Shown: positions 1 to 8,841 of the stretch, piece after piece
Numbering within the stretch: position 1 is the first letter of the stretch
How the letters are laid out: every line of letters starts with the position of its first letter
Assembly (NCBI GenBank): GCA_001603905.1
Contig: LVAE01000015.1
Location: 1-64,000, forward strand
DNA: 64,000 bases
Direction of reading: 5' to 3'
From: Fibrobacterales bacterium Fibro_02
Lineage (GTDB): Bacteria; Fibrobacterota; Fibrobacteria; Fibrobacterales; Fibrobacteraceae
Program-made: the position numbers and the translations under genes
Notes under the pieces: generated by a model
What the model saw: the letters and a program-made list of their open reading frames with translations, nothing else
The model's database searches: none
What the model was told of the DNA's origin: nothing

Positions 1-927
1 GGTTGGGGAAAGATTGATGCCGCAGCAACTTTGAATACCATTGAAAATTATAAAGCAAAGACAAAGGAGTTTCCCCGATTTAAGGAATTTGAAATTGCCA
101 ATGGAGTGGAAAAAAGATGGAATGTTTATGTAAATGGAAGTCCTGAAAAAATGAGAGCTACCCTTGTTTGGGATGATGCGCCTGGAATTTATGAAGTTGT
201 TACCAATGAACATAATTTTTTAGATTCGAAATTAATGAACGATTTGGATATGTATCTTGTTAGTCCATCTGGAAGATACTATTATCCGTGGCGGCTAGAC
301 CCGTTGCCGACGGATTTCATTGATATAAGTGGAAATTTTATTGATGATTTTTCATCTGGTCTTGAAAAAATAAGGATGCAGGATGTTCGAGATGCCTACA
401 ACAATTGTAATTCCTCGAATTTGTTAGATTCATTATGTTTTGACCATTTAAACAATGTCGAAGTTGTCGATGTGGAAAATCCTGAGAATGGAACTTGGCA
501 GGTTGTGGTTCGCGGAACACGAATTAGCTATGGAAATAATGAAACGGAGACCGCGCAAATCGCTTCTTTAGTGTCTGATTTTGAACTCAAAAAATCTCAA
601 TGTCAAACGGAGCATAACTATTTGCCCCAAAGTCGTTATGTGTGTGAATATCTATTTGATGGGAATTCTGCCAACTATGTTACTTTTGCCGAAAGTACCT
701 TTGTTGGAACAGGGGATACGATATCTCTTTATGATGCAAGTGAATCGTTGCTTGGAAAATATGTGGCAGATTCGCTTGCTGGAAAGAAATTAAAGGTAAA
801 GTCTACGAAACTGAAGGTTGTGCTTGATAGCGACAATGATGGTGTTCAGGGCTGGGGCTTTGGTGTAACTCAAATCCAGTCTATTCCATATTCTATATTG
901 AAAATGCCGTTTGAATTTGTAAATTGA
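1..927 (+). CDS. Subtilisin-like serine protease, C-terminal part (5' end outside window)
   Basis: The reading frame is open from base 1, so this is the tail of a longer gene. It opens with GWGKIDAAAT, which matches the end of a peptidase S8 catalytic domain. Next comes a beta-sandwich like that of KP-43-type subtilases (ATLVWDD, NDLDMYLVSPSG, NVEVVDVENPENGTWQVVV). The last ~100 residues (YLFDGNSANYVTFAEST, TGDTISLYD, VVLDSDNDGVQGWGFGV) look CUB-like. The catalytic triad lies upstream and cannot be judged. It is probably secreted or surface-exposed. It is more A/T-rich than the genes that follow. The family is fairly sure; the CUB-like label is tentative. Confidence 0.72.
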   Translation, partial: GWGKIDAAATLNTIENYKAKTKEFPRFKEFEIANGVEKRWNVYVNGSPEKMRATLVWDDAPGIYEVVTNEHNFLDSKLMNDLDMYLVSPSGRYYYPWRLDPLPTDFIDISGNFIDDFSSGLEKIRMQDVRDAYNNCNSSNLLDSLCFDHLNNVEVVDVENPENGTWQVVVRGTRISYGNNETETAQIASLVSDFELKKSQCQTEHNYLPQSRYVCEYLFDGNSANYVTFAESTFVGTGDTISLYDASESLLGKYVADSLAGKKLKVKSTKLKVVLDSDNDGVQGWGFGVTQIQSIPYSILKMPFEFVN

Positions 928-971
928 ACTTGTACATGAAAGTGGTAAATGTGAATATATAAAGTAAAATA

Positions 972-980
972 GGTATATTT
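972..980 (+). promoter_or_regulatory. Possible -10 element upstream of the RND efflux genes
   Basis: GTATATTTG lies about 35 bases before the adaptor gene start and resembles the TATATT elements in front of many genes here. No clear -35 element and no Shine-Dalgarno sequence next to the ATG are visible. Confidence 0.3.
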
Positions 981-1015
981 GGCAACCAAAAGGTTTTGAA
1001 AAGCATCTAAATTAT

Positions 1016-2107
1016 ATGAAGTTTTTTGTTTTGTTGTTTATTTCCTTGTACTTGATTGCCTGTGGAGGTAATGATTCCGCTCCCGGTGCGGGGGCGCCTG
1101 GTAAGGGTGGCTCTGGTGGCAAAGGCGGCAGGCCCGCTCGTGAAATCGCGGTAGAAGGCTACATTGCCGAAGCCCATGAATCGGGCAAGACGTTTTCTGC
1201 AATGGCGACGCTCGAACCGCTGAACAGCGTGCAGCTGACGGCGGCTACTTCGGGCAGGCTCATGAACCTTTATGCGAAGGATGGCGCCTCGGTACAGAAG
1301 GGTGCGCTGCTCGCTAAAATTGACGATTCCGAATTGAGAGCGCAGCTCAAGCAGGCTGAGTCGAACCAGCAACTGGCCCAGCAAAAATTTGACCGTACCA
1401 AGACCCTTCACGAAAAGGATGGTGCCACTCAGGCGGACATGGAAGCGGCGGAGGCTTCGCTCAAGTCCGCAGAAGCTTCTGTAGAACTCATTAAGGCGCA
1501 AATCGCGAAGACCGAAGTGCGTGCCCCGTTTGCAGGCAAGCTCGGCTTTGTGAATGTTTCTGTGGGCGCCTGGCTTACGACGGGCACGTCGATTGCAACG
1601 CTTAGCGAAGTGAAAAAGCTGAAGGCGAAGTTTGCTCTCCCACAGCGTTATGCCACCACGCTTAAGGTGGGCGACGCGGTAGACGTTAAGGACGAAGAGC
1701 GTAACATGGCCAAGTCCGGCAAGGTGAAGGCCTTGGAAGCTTCGCTTTCGGAAAGTAGCCGCACGCGCCAGGTCCTTGTTGAAATTGATAACGCAAACGG
1801 TGAATTGCTGGCGGGTTCCTATGCCAAGGTGAACGTGACCATGCAGGCGGGCGCTGCTAAAAGTATCCCGGTTCCTGCCGAAGCATTTACACTCGATAAA
1901 GATGGCGCCTACGTGTTTGTGGCGACCGGCGGCAAGGCAAAGATCAAGCATGTCGAGACGGGTCTCCGTACGCCGATTTCGGTCAATGTGACGGGAGGCC
2001 TCAACGAAGGCGATACGGTGATAACGTCCGGTTTGATTAGCCTTCGCGAAGGAACGTCTGTCCGAATCCGAGAAATCCGTCATAATACCGATTACGAAGT
2101 GGAGTAG
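1016..2107 (+). CDS. RND efflux periplasmic adaptor (membrane fusion lipoprotein)
   Basis: 363 residues. The N-terminus is a lipoprotein signal with the lipid-modified cysteine at residue 16 (LIAC). A Gly/Ala-rich linker follows, then a split lipoyl (barrel-sandwich) domain. Between its halves, residues ~100-160 form a charged helical hairpin (LKQAESNQQLAQQKFDRTK). VRAPFAGKLGFVNV re-enters the lipoyl domain; beta-barrel and membrane-proximal domains end the protein. This is the AcrA/MexA/HlyD plan: it should link the inner-membrane pump to an outer-membrane channel. The pump gene starts 7 bases downstream, so the two are one operon. No TolC-like channel gene is in the window. Substrate unknown. 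Confidence 0.9.
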   Translation: MKFFVLLFISLYLIACGGNDSAPGAGAPGKGGSGGKGGRPAREIAVEGYIAEAHESGKTFSAMATLEPLNSVQLTAATSGRLMNLYAKDGASVQKGALLAKIDDSELRAQLKQAESNQQLAQQKFDRTKTLHEKDGATQADMEAAEASLKSAEASVELIKAQIAKTEVRAPFAGKLGFVNVSVGAWLTTGTSIATLSEVKKLKAKFALPQRYATTLKVGDAVDVKDEERNMAKSGKVKALEASLSESSRTRQVLVEIDNANGELLAGSYAKVNVTMQAGAAKSIPVPAEAFTLDKDGAYVFVATGGKAKIKHVETGLRTPISVNVTGGLNEGDTVITSGLISLREGTSVRIREIRHNTDYEVE

Positions 2108-2114
2108 GTAAACG

Positions 2115-5100
2115 ATGAGTGTCGCTACCCTTTCCGTACGTCGCCCGGTGCTCATGACCGTGATGGCGCTCGTCATCATCTTGCTTGGCGCCTTTGGCGC
2201 GTCGAACTTGGGCGTGCGCGAATATCCGAACGTGGACTATCCGCTGATTCAGGTGCGTACTTCGTACCCGGGTGCAAACGCTGCCGTGGTCGAAGCCGAA
2301 GTGACCGAAATCCTGGAAGCTTCTATCAACAGTGCGTCCGGTATCAAGGCGTTGACCTCGACCAGCCGCGATGGTTACTCCTTTATCAATATTGAATTTG
2401 AAACAGGCATGGACCTGGAAGCAGCCGCCAACGAAATCCGCGACCGCGTGAGCCGCGTGCGCCGCAGGCTCCCGGACGATGTCGATGAACCGACGGTGTA
2501 CAAGTCCGACAGCGATAACGACCCGATTCTAATGGTGAGTCTCGTGAGCGATCGGCTTGACCCGATGGAAGTTTCGGAACTCGCGAACAACTTTGTCAAG
2601 GAACGTCTGCAGACCATCAACGGTGTTTCCGAAGTGGCTATCTGGGGTGAAAAGCGACCGACGGTGCGCTTGTGGATTGATCCGGTGCGCTTGCAGGCGC
2701 TAGGCGTTTCGGGTGCCGAAATGTCGGCTGCTCTCAAGAAGGGCAACCTGGAACTTCCTTCCGGTTCCATCGAAGGAAGCGAAACGACACTTTCCATCCG
2801 TACGCTCGGACGAATCCTTGACCCGAAGGCTTTCGAAAATATTGCGGTAAAAACTGCTGCCGACGGTACCGTGATTCGCATTTCCGATGTCGCGGACATC
2901 CATTATGAACCGAAGGATACGCGTACGGGCTTTAGACGCAACGGCAAGAATTCCATTACGCTTGCACTGATGGCGCAGCCCGGTTCCAACCACGTGGAAA
3001 TTGCAGACGAATTCTACAAGCGCGTCGAAGATATCCGCCGTGAAATTCCTGAAGGAGTTGATGTTCTTTATGGTCGCGATACTTCGGTGAATATCCGCGC
3101 CTCCATTCGAGAAGTGGTGGAGACAATCTTTATTGCGTTCCTTTTGGTGATTGCCATTATCTTTGCGTTCCTGCGCGAAGGTCGTACGACGCTTATCCCG
3201 ATGGTGGTGGTGCCGGTGTCTGTCATCGGTAGCTTCTTTGTACTTTACCTTTGCGGTTTCTCGATTAATGTGCTGACGCTTTTGGCGATGGTGCTTGCCA
3301 TTGGCCTTGTGGTAGATGATGCCATTGTGATTGTCGAAAACATTTACCATAAGATTGAACGCGGCATGACGCCCAAACAGGCTGCTGTTGCGGGAACGAA
3401 TGAAATCTTTTTTGCGGTGATTGCGACCTCGGTTGTGCTGATGGCCGTGTTTGTCCCGGTGCTTGCTTTGGGTGGCACGACGGGGCTTCTGTTCCGTGAA
3501 TTTGTTGCGGTGATGATCGGTACCGTGTTCCTTTCTACGTTGTGTGCCTTGACACTTTCGCCGATGCTTTGTTCCAAGTTCTTGAGAAAGCAAAAGCAGG
3601 GCTGGTTCTTCCGCGTCACGGAGCCGTTCTTCGATTGGCTGAACCGTATTTACTCTGTGTTGCTCGGAGGATTCCTTAGACTGAGAATTCTCCTGTTCCC
3701 GGTGGTGGCGGGGCTTTTGGTGGCTGCCTATTTCTGCTTCAATAACATGAGTAGCGAAATGGCTCCGACCGAAGATTCCAATGCGGTCATGGTGAACTTG
3801 AACATGCCCGAAGGTGTCACGCTTACTCGCACCAAGCGCATGGCCGACGCCTTTGCCGAAGAAGTGATTGCGCTCATGGATAGCAACGAATATTCCGAAA
3901 TCCAGGCGGGTGCTTGGAATGCGGGCAATTCCAGAATGCGCATTACGCTGAATGACGACAAAAAGGCTCGTCGGCCGCAGAGTGAAATCGCGCATGCCAT
4001 TCAGATTCTCGGAAACGAATATCCCGACTTGCGCGTGATGGTGTTCGAACCGCAGAGTATCAGTACGCAGCGCGGCGGACTCCCGGTGCAGTTTGTGCTG
4101 CAGGCTCCGAATATCGAAATTCTGCGAACCCTTGTGCCCAAGTTCGAAGAAGAAGCGAGCAAGAGCCCTGTGTTTAGCGTGGTGAATAGCAACTTGCGCT
4201 TTACCAAGCCGGAACTTCATATTGAAATTCTGCGTGACAAGGCGAACGAAGAAGGAGTGTCGGTGAACGATATCGCCCAGGCGGTGCAGCTTGCGATTAG
4301 TGACCAGAGTTATGGTGAATTCTACAAGGACGGTCGCCAGTACGATATTATCGGTGCGGTTGGTTATCAGTACCGCAGCATGCCCGAAAACATTTCGATG
4401 CTTACGGTCAAGAACGACAAGGGCGAGCTTGTGAGCCTCGATAACTTTATCACTTATAGCGAGCAGTCGGCATCGCCGTCGCTGCCGCGTTATAACCGAT
4501 TCAGTGCCGCGACGATTCAGGCGGGCCTTGTTCCCGGCAAGACGATTGGCGACGGCGTCGAAGAAATGCGCCGCATCGCGAAGCATTTGCTGAAGGATTA
4601 TCCGAATGTCAGTACGGCGCTGAGCGGATCTTCTAAGGAATTCGAGGAAAGCTCCAGCGGTCTTTACATTGTGTTCCTGCTGGCTTTGGCGCTTGTGTTC
4701 CTGGTGCTTGCGGGGCAGTTCGAAAGCTTCCGTGCGCCGTTCGTGATTTTCTTTACGGTGCCGCTTGCCTTGGCAGGTGCTTTGACTTGCTTGTTCCTTA
4801 CGGGACAGACGCTGAATATCTTCAGTGAAATTGCGCTAATTCTGCTGATTGCGCTTGTGACGAAGAACGGTATTCTGATTGTGGAATTTGCGAACCAGAT
4901 TGCGGCGAGTACCGGCTGCAGCAAGCTTGAGGCGGCTCGGCAGGCGGCGGAACGCCGCTTCCGCCCAATCCTCATGACGAGCCTTTCGACGGTATTGGGC
5001 GCGGTGCCGCTCATTCTGACCGGCACCCCGAGCCGCATTGCGATGGGTATCGCTATCGCCGGTGGACTCACCTTCGCGACGTTCATGACTCTCTTTATTG

Positions 5101-5180
5101 TGCCTGCCGCTTACAGCTTCTTTGCGGGTAAGGTCAGGCTTGACGCCATGAAGAGCACTGACGCTTCAAAAATGGCTTAA
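2115..5180 (+). CDS. RND family efflux pump, inner-membrane permease (AcrB/MexB-like)
   Basis: 1021 residues, the usual length for an HAE-type proton-driven exporter. TM1 is at residues ~12-32 and is followed by the periplasmic porter signature (VREYPNVDYPLIQVRTSYPGA). The TM4 motif GLVVDDAIVIVENI carries the two aspartates of the proton relay, and TM10 carries the matching lysine (LVTKNGILIVEFANQ). The C-terminal half repeats the porter/TM arrangement. The start ATG follows a GGAG purine run and lies 7 bases after the adaptor stop. It should expel toxic compounds with the adaptor and an unlinked outer-membrane channel. Sub-family and substrate cannot be told by eye. Confidence 0.93.
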   Translation: MSVATLSVRRPVLMTVMALVIILLGAFGASNLGVREYPNVDYPLIQVRTSYPGANAAVVEAEVTEILEASINSASGIKALTSTSRDGYSFINIEFETGMDLEAAANEIRDRVSRVRRRLPDDVDEPTVYKSDSDNDPILMVSLVSDRLDPMEVSELANNFVKERLQTINGVSEVAIWGEKRPTVRLWIDPVRLQALGVSGAEMSAALKKGNLELPSGSIEGSETTLSIRTLGRILDPKAFENIAVKTAADGTVIRISDVADIHYEPKDTRTGFRRNGKNSITLALMAQPGSNHVEIADEFYKRVEDIRREIPEGVDVLYGRDTSVNIRASIREVVETIFIAFLLVIAIIFAFLREGRTTLIPMVVVPVSVIGSFFVLYLCGFSINVLTLLAMVLAIGLVVDDAIVIVENIYHKIERGMTPKQAAVAGTNEIFFAVIATSVVLMAVFVPVLALGGTTGLLFREFVAVMIGTVFLSTLCALTLSPMLCSKFLRKQKQGWFFRVTEPFFDWLNRIYSVLLGGFLRLRILLFPVVAGLLVAAYFCFNNMSSEMAPTEDSNAVMVNLNMPEGVTLTRTKRMADAFAEEVIALMDSNEYSEIQAGAWNAGNSRMRITLNDDKKARRPQSEIAHAIQILGNEYPDLRVMVFEPQSISTQRGGLPVQFVLQAPNIEILRTLVPKFEEEASKSPVFSVVNSNLRFTKPELHIEILRDKANEEGVSVNDIAQAVQLAISDQSYGEFYKDGRQYDIIGAVGYQYRSMPENISMLTVKNDKGELVSLDNFITYSEQSASPSLPRYNRFSAATIQAGLVPGKTIGDGVEEMRRIAKHLLKDYPNVSTALSGSSKEFEESSSGLYIVFLLALALVFLVLAGQFESFRAPFVIFFTVPLALAGALTCLFLTGQTLNIFSEIALILLIALVTKNGILIVEFANQIAASTGCSKLEAARQAAERRFRPILMTSLSTVLGAVPLILTGTPSRIAMGIAIAGGLTFATFMTLFIVPAAYSFFAGKVRLDAMKSTDASKMA

Positions 5181-5181
5181 G

Positions 5182-5346
5182 CTATTTCTTTTTTTCGGAT
5201 TTTTCTGATTTAGAGGAGTTGTTGGCGGACTCGCTGAAGGGGAATACGAATCGTCCGCGCAGAACGCATCCGGGGGCGCCCGGGTCGCATTCTTTTTTGC
5301 GTTTGTTGCAGAAGGTATTCCGCAAATGTCTGCATTCGTAGCTCAT
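5182..5346 (-). CDS. Small cysteine-rich protein, 54 residues
   Basis: A short complete frame in the gap between the pump and malQ. The first half has four regularly placed cysteines (YEC, TFC, KEC, PGC) with the stretch CDPGAPGCVLRGRF. The second half is a Ser/Lys/Glu tail (SKSEKSEKKK). The Cys spacing suggests a small metal-binding or disulfide-stabilised protein. I recall small conserved bacterial proteins with a similar CxPG-GCVLxG ending but cannot name the family. There is no signal peptide. No Shine-Dalgarno is visible; the A/T-rich leader faces malQ divergently. Composition and Cys pattern favour a real gene. Confidence 0.55.
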   Translation of the reverse strand: MSYECRHLRNTFCNKRKKECDPGAPGCVLRGRFVFPFSESANNSSKSEKSEKKK

Positions 5347-5448
5347 AATTTTAATTTAATAAAATTATAACAAAATATAAAAAGAAAACAGAAAGAAGTT
5401 CACTTTTCTCGGTTTACGGATGCTTACGCACTTTGTTAAATTTGCAGC

Positions 5449-7422
5449 ATGCGATATGGTGACATTTCTTATTTTCAAAGTGGCGTAGCCGTTCCTCTCT
5501 TTAGCCTCTATAGCAAGCAGAGTATCGGCATCGGTGAGTTCCTGGATTTGATTCCGTTTGCCCGTTGGGCAAAGTTCTGCGATTTCAATATCATCCAGCT
5601 GTTGCCGGTAAATGACACTGGGGCGGAATCTAGCCCGTACAGTGCCCGTAGTGCTTTTGCATTGAATCCGGTGTTCATCAATGTACAGACGGTCGAAGGC
5701 TCTGCAGATGTCGAAGATGAGATTCGCACGGCGAAGCACGAATTTGACAAGTTGGGAAAGATTGACTATTACCATATCTCTTCTTGGAAGCGTTTTGTTC
5801 TCCGCAAGATCTTTGATAATCGTTATAGCGAACTCAAAAAGGACAAGCTGCTCCAGCGCTGGATTGACGATAATCCGTGGTCAAAGCCTTATTGCGTCTA
5901 TTGTACTCTGAAGGCGATGAACGGCGAAGCCAGCTGGAAGGATTGGCCCGAATTCCGCGATCCGTCGGCCAAGGATATCGAAAAGCTTTGGAAAAAGTTC
6001 GAGAAGGATAACCTGTTCCAGGCCTGGATGCAGTTCGAAGCCGAAAAGCAGTTCAGCGCCGTGATTGAAGAGATTTCGAAGATGGGCCTCCGCCTGAAGG
6101 GCGACATTCCCATTTTGATTAACGAAGATAGCGCCGATGTATGGGCGGACCGCAAGTACTTCTCTCTGGATGATCGTGCGGGTGCTCCTCCTGATATGTT
6201 CAGCTACAGCGGCCAGAACTGGGGCTTCCCGACTTACCGCTGGGATGTTATCGAGAAGGATGATTTTGCATGGTGGCGTAGCCGCCTCGCGCAGGCCAGC
6301 AAGTTCTATCACGCCTATCGCATTGACCATGTGCTCGGTTTCTTCCGCATCTGGTCGATTCCGCAGAAAGAAGTCACTGGTATTCTGGGCTACTTCAATC
6401 CGTGCGTGCCGCTTACCTGGGAAAAGCTCAGCTCTGCAGGCTTTATCCGCGAAACGCTTGAATACCTGCGTCGTCCGAATTACGGTTACGACCAACTTCG
6501 TGAATTCTTGGGAAACGATACCGACCGTCTGGCTCCGGTATGCTTTACCCAGCTCGAAGGTCACCCAGACCGCCTTATCCTGAAGCCGGAATACTCTTCC
6601 GAAAAGGCAATACTTGGAATGAACGAGCCGCAGGAAGTCAAGGACAAACTGCTGAAGGTTTATTGGAACCGCGTATTTGTTCCGTCGGGCGACGAAAATA
6701 CGTTCTACCCGTACTGGTACTGGTACAATGCGCCGGTGCTCTTCACCTTGCCGGATTACGAACAGGAAAAGCTGCGTAACCTGATCAAGGAAAACGAAAA
6801 TTCCCAGAACGACTTGTGGGATGCAAATGCGACGAAGCTTTTGACGGTGCTTTCGCAGGAAACCGATATGTTGGTCTGCGCCGAAGACCTCGGTGCCGTG
6901 CCGCCGTGCGTTCCCTCTGTGCTGCATAAGCTGAACATTCTCTCGCTGCGCATTGAACGTTGGGCCCGCAACTGGAATGCTCCGTATTCTCCGTATTACG
7001 AAATGGGCGAATACCCGCGCATGTCCGTGTGCGCTACGAGCTGCCACGATTCCTCGACGCTCCGTGGACTTTGGTACGAAAAGGATTTCGACCGCGATCT
7101 GTACTGGTCTCATGCCCATTTGCCGGGCAAGGCTCCCGAAGAAATTACCCCGTCTGTCGTGCGTCAGATTTTGACTCATGTGTATTCGGCAAACAGCTTG
7201 TTCTGCATTCTGCCGTTGCAGGATTACCTGGCGCTGTCGGCAAGCCTTTCCAAGGGGGCTCCGGAATCGGAACGCGTGAATGTCCCGGGAACGGTGGGCG
7301 GTTCTAACTGGTGCTATCGTATGCCTTGCTCGGTGGACGAACTGATGGATTACACATCGCTTAGCTCCGATATCCGCATGCTCGTGGATGTCCGCAAGCG
7401 CCGCCCCATGTGGAAAATCTAG
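5449..7422 (+). CDS. malQ: 4-alpha-glucanotransferase (amylomaltase, GH77)
   Basis: 657 residues. The enzyme transfers alpha-1,4-glucan segments between maltodextrins. GH77 signatures: IQLLPVNDTG near the N-terminus, the nucleophile region YRIDHVLGFFRIW, the acid/base region CAEDLG and the third acid in CHDSSTLRGLW. The insertion after the nucleophile (GYFNPCVPLTWEKL onward, ~150 residues) makes it longer than short amylomaltases and like the plant DPE2/Bacteroides type, but without N-terminal starch-binding modules. The amylase gene follows after one base, so they form an operon for maltodextrin or glycogen turnover. The start has no Shine-Dalgarno; TTAAATT lies 6 bases before the ATG, possibly a leaderless promoter. 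Confidence 0.93.
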   Translation: MRYGDISYFQSGVAVPLFSLYSKQSIGIGEFLDLIPFARWAKFCDFNIIQLLPVNDTGAESSPYSARSAFALNPVFINVQTVEGSADVEDEIRTAKHEFDKLGKIDYYHISSWKRFVLRKIFDNRYSELKKDKLLQRWIDDNPWSKPYCVYCTLKAMNGEASWKDWPEFRDPSAKDIEKLWKKFEKDNLFQAWMQFEAEKQFSAVIEEISKMGLRLKGDIPILINEDSADVWADRKYFSLDDRAGAPPDMFSYSGQNWGFPTYRWDVIEKDDFAWWRSRLAQASKFYHAYRIDHVLGFFRIWSIPQKEVTGILGYFNPCVPLTWEKLSSAGFIRETLEYLRRPNYGYDQLREFLGNDTDRLAPVCFTQLEGHPDRLILKPEYSSEKAILGMNEPQEVKDKLLKVYWNRVFVPSGDENTFYPYWYWYNAPVLFTLPDYEQEKLRNLIKENENSQNDLWDANATKLLTVLSQETDMLVCAEDLGAVPPCVPSVLHKLNILSLRIERWARNWNAPYSPYYEMGEYPRMSVCATSCHDSSTLRGLWYEKDFDRDLYWSHAHLPGKAPEEITPSVVRQILTHVYSANSLFCILPLQDYLALSASLSKGAPESERVNVPGTVGGSNWCYRMPCSVDELMDYTSLSSDIRMLVDVRKRRPMWKI

Positions 7423-7423
7423 A

Positions 7424-8683
7424 ATGTTCGCTCCTGCGTGGGTTAAAGACGCAATCTTCTATCAGATTTTTCCGGACCGCTTTTGCCGTTCGGAGCGTTA
7501 TCATGCCGTAGGCAAGTTTGTCGCGTGGGGAAGTAAGCCCACTCGCGAGAACATGTTCGGCGGGAACCTCGCAGGCATCGAAGACAAACTTGAATACATC
7601 GCGGGCCTCGGCGTCAACGCGATTTACCTGTGCCCGATTTTCAAGAGCAATTCGAATCATCGTTATCATACGGTGGACTACTTCGAGATTGACCCGGTGC
7701 TTGGTACGCTCGAAGATTTTGACCGCTTGGTCAAGAAGGCGCACAAGCTGAAACTACGTGTGATTCTGGATGGCGTGTTCAACCATTGCTCTCGCGGATT
7801 CTTCCAGTTCAATAGCCTGATGGAACTTGGGCAAAATTCGCCGTATGTGGATTGGTTCCATGTGAAGGGCTGGCCGCTGAACGCCTATACCGACAAGCCC
7901 AATTACGAATGCTGGTGGAATTTTCCGGCGCTCCCGAAATTCAATACGGACTGCCCCGATGTGCGCGAATACCTTTTTAGCGTAGGCGAGTACTGGATGA
8001 AGCGCGGCATTGACGGCTGGCGCCTCGATGTGCCGAATGAAATTGACGACGATAGCTTTTGGCAAGAATTCCGCCGCCGCGTGAAAAAGGTGAATCCGGA
8101 TGCCTACATTGTGGGCGAGATTTGGGACGAACCTTCTCGCTGGCTCAAGGGCGACCAGTTCGACGGCGTGATGAATTACGTGTTCCGCAAGGCGACGATG
8201 CAGTTCCTGTTCGACGAGAATCCGATTTCGATCAAGGAATTCGGCGAACGCTTGCAGAACGCATTCCCCGAAGGTCGCGGCGACATTCCCATGAACTTGC
8301 TAGGGAGCCACGATACCACGCGCCTCTTGTCGCAACCTTGCGCAAGCCTCGAACGGATCAAGCTCGCATATACGATTCTCTTCTTCTTGCCGGGGGCGCC
8401 GTGCATCTATTATGGCGAAGAACTCTCGATGAAGGGCGGCAAGGACCCCGATAACCGCCGTAGCGTACCGTGGAGCAAGCTTTCCGAGATGCAAGAGAAG
8501 CCTCTGTACGAATTTATCAAGCAGATGGTTGAACTCCGTAACAAGAATGCGGTCCTCCGCGACGGTTCGCTCGAAATCCGCGCAGCCGACAATGGCTTTG
8601 CCATTGAACGAACCCTCGGCAGAAAGACGATGACGCTCGTTGTGCTGCAAGACGGCACTGAATTTAAATTCAGCATTGTTTAA
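7424..8683 (+). CDS. Alpha-amylase family enzyme (GH13, neopullulanase/cyclomaltodextrinase-like)
   Basis: 419 residues from the ATG one base after the malQ stop; an upstream in-frame ATG at 7388 would overlap malQ and is less likely. The four GH13 regions are in order: DGVFNHC, GWRLDVPNE with the nucleophile Asp, VGEIWDE with the acid Glu, and LLGSHDTTR. The start VKDAIFYQIFPDRF is typical of cyclomaltodextrinase/neopullulanase-like enzymes. It has no signal peptide and no N-terminal dimerisation domain, so it is a compact cytoplasmic enzyme. It likely hydrolyses maltodextrins alongside MalQ. Exact specificity cannot be read from sequence. Confidence 0.9.
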   Translation: MFAPAWVKDAIFYQIFPDRFCRSERYHAVGKFVAWGSKPTRENMFGGNLAGIEDKLEYIAGLGVNAIYLCPIFKSNSNHRYHTVDYFEIDPVLGTLEDFDRLVKKAHKLKLRVILDGVFNHCSRGFFQFNSLMELGQNSPYVDWFHVKGWPLNAYTDKPNYECWWNFPALPKFNTDCPDVREYLFSVGEYWMKRGIDGWRLDVPNEIDDDSFWQEFRRRVKKVNPDAYIVGEIWDEPSRWLKGDQFDGVMNYVFRKATMQFLFDENPISIKEFGERLQNAFPEGRGDIPMNLLGSHDTTRLLSQPCASLERIKLAYTILFFLPGAPCIYYGEELSMKGGKDPDNRRSVPWSKLSEMQEKPLYEFIKQMVELRNKNAVLRDGSLEIRAADNGFAIERTLGRKTMTLVVLQDGTEFKFSIV

Positions 8684-8700
8684 AAACCTAAAACAATCAG

Positions 8701-8718
8701 ATTTTGCGTTAGCAAAAT
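8701..8718 (+). terminator. Hairpin after the GH13 gene
   Basis: A perfect 7-bp stem (ATTTTGC-GTTA-GCAAAAT) lies 17 bases after the amylase stop. It lacks a strong T-run, so terminator function is only likely. Confidence 0.4.
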
Positions 8719-8741
8719 TGAATTCGTGTGAATTTCGGCTT

Positions 8742-8777
8742 AAAAAGGAGATCCCGGCACAAGGCCGGGAAGACATT
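8742..8777 (+). repeat. REP-type palindromic repeat, AAAAGGAGAT class
   Basis: AAAAAGGAGA is followed by a stem TCCCGGC-ACAAG-GCCGGGA and then AGACATTA. The same flanks (AAAAGGAGAT before, GACATTA after) surround a different stem at 41481. Conserved edges with a covarying palindromic core are typical of dispersed intergenic REP elements. Confidence 0.65.
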
Positions 8778-8841
8778 AAGGCGTAACTTTTTCTACATTT
8801 GGGCGCAAAACTTAGTGAATAATGCCTTATAGGGATTACAA

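Noticed and set aside
1007-2179. 390-codon minus-strand open frame
   Set aside because: Antisense to the RND adaptor gene; Arg/His-rich shadow without a recognisable domain.
2700-4586. 628-codon minus-strand open frame
   Set aside because: Antisense to the RND pump; no motifs, basic low-complexity content.
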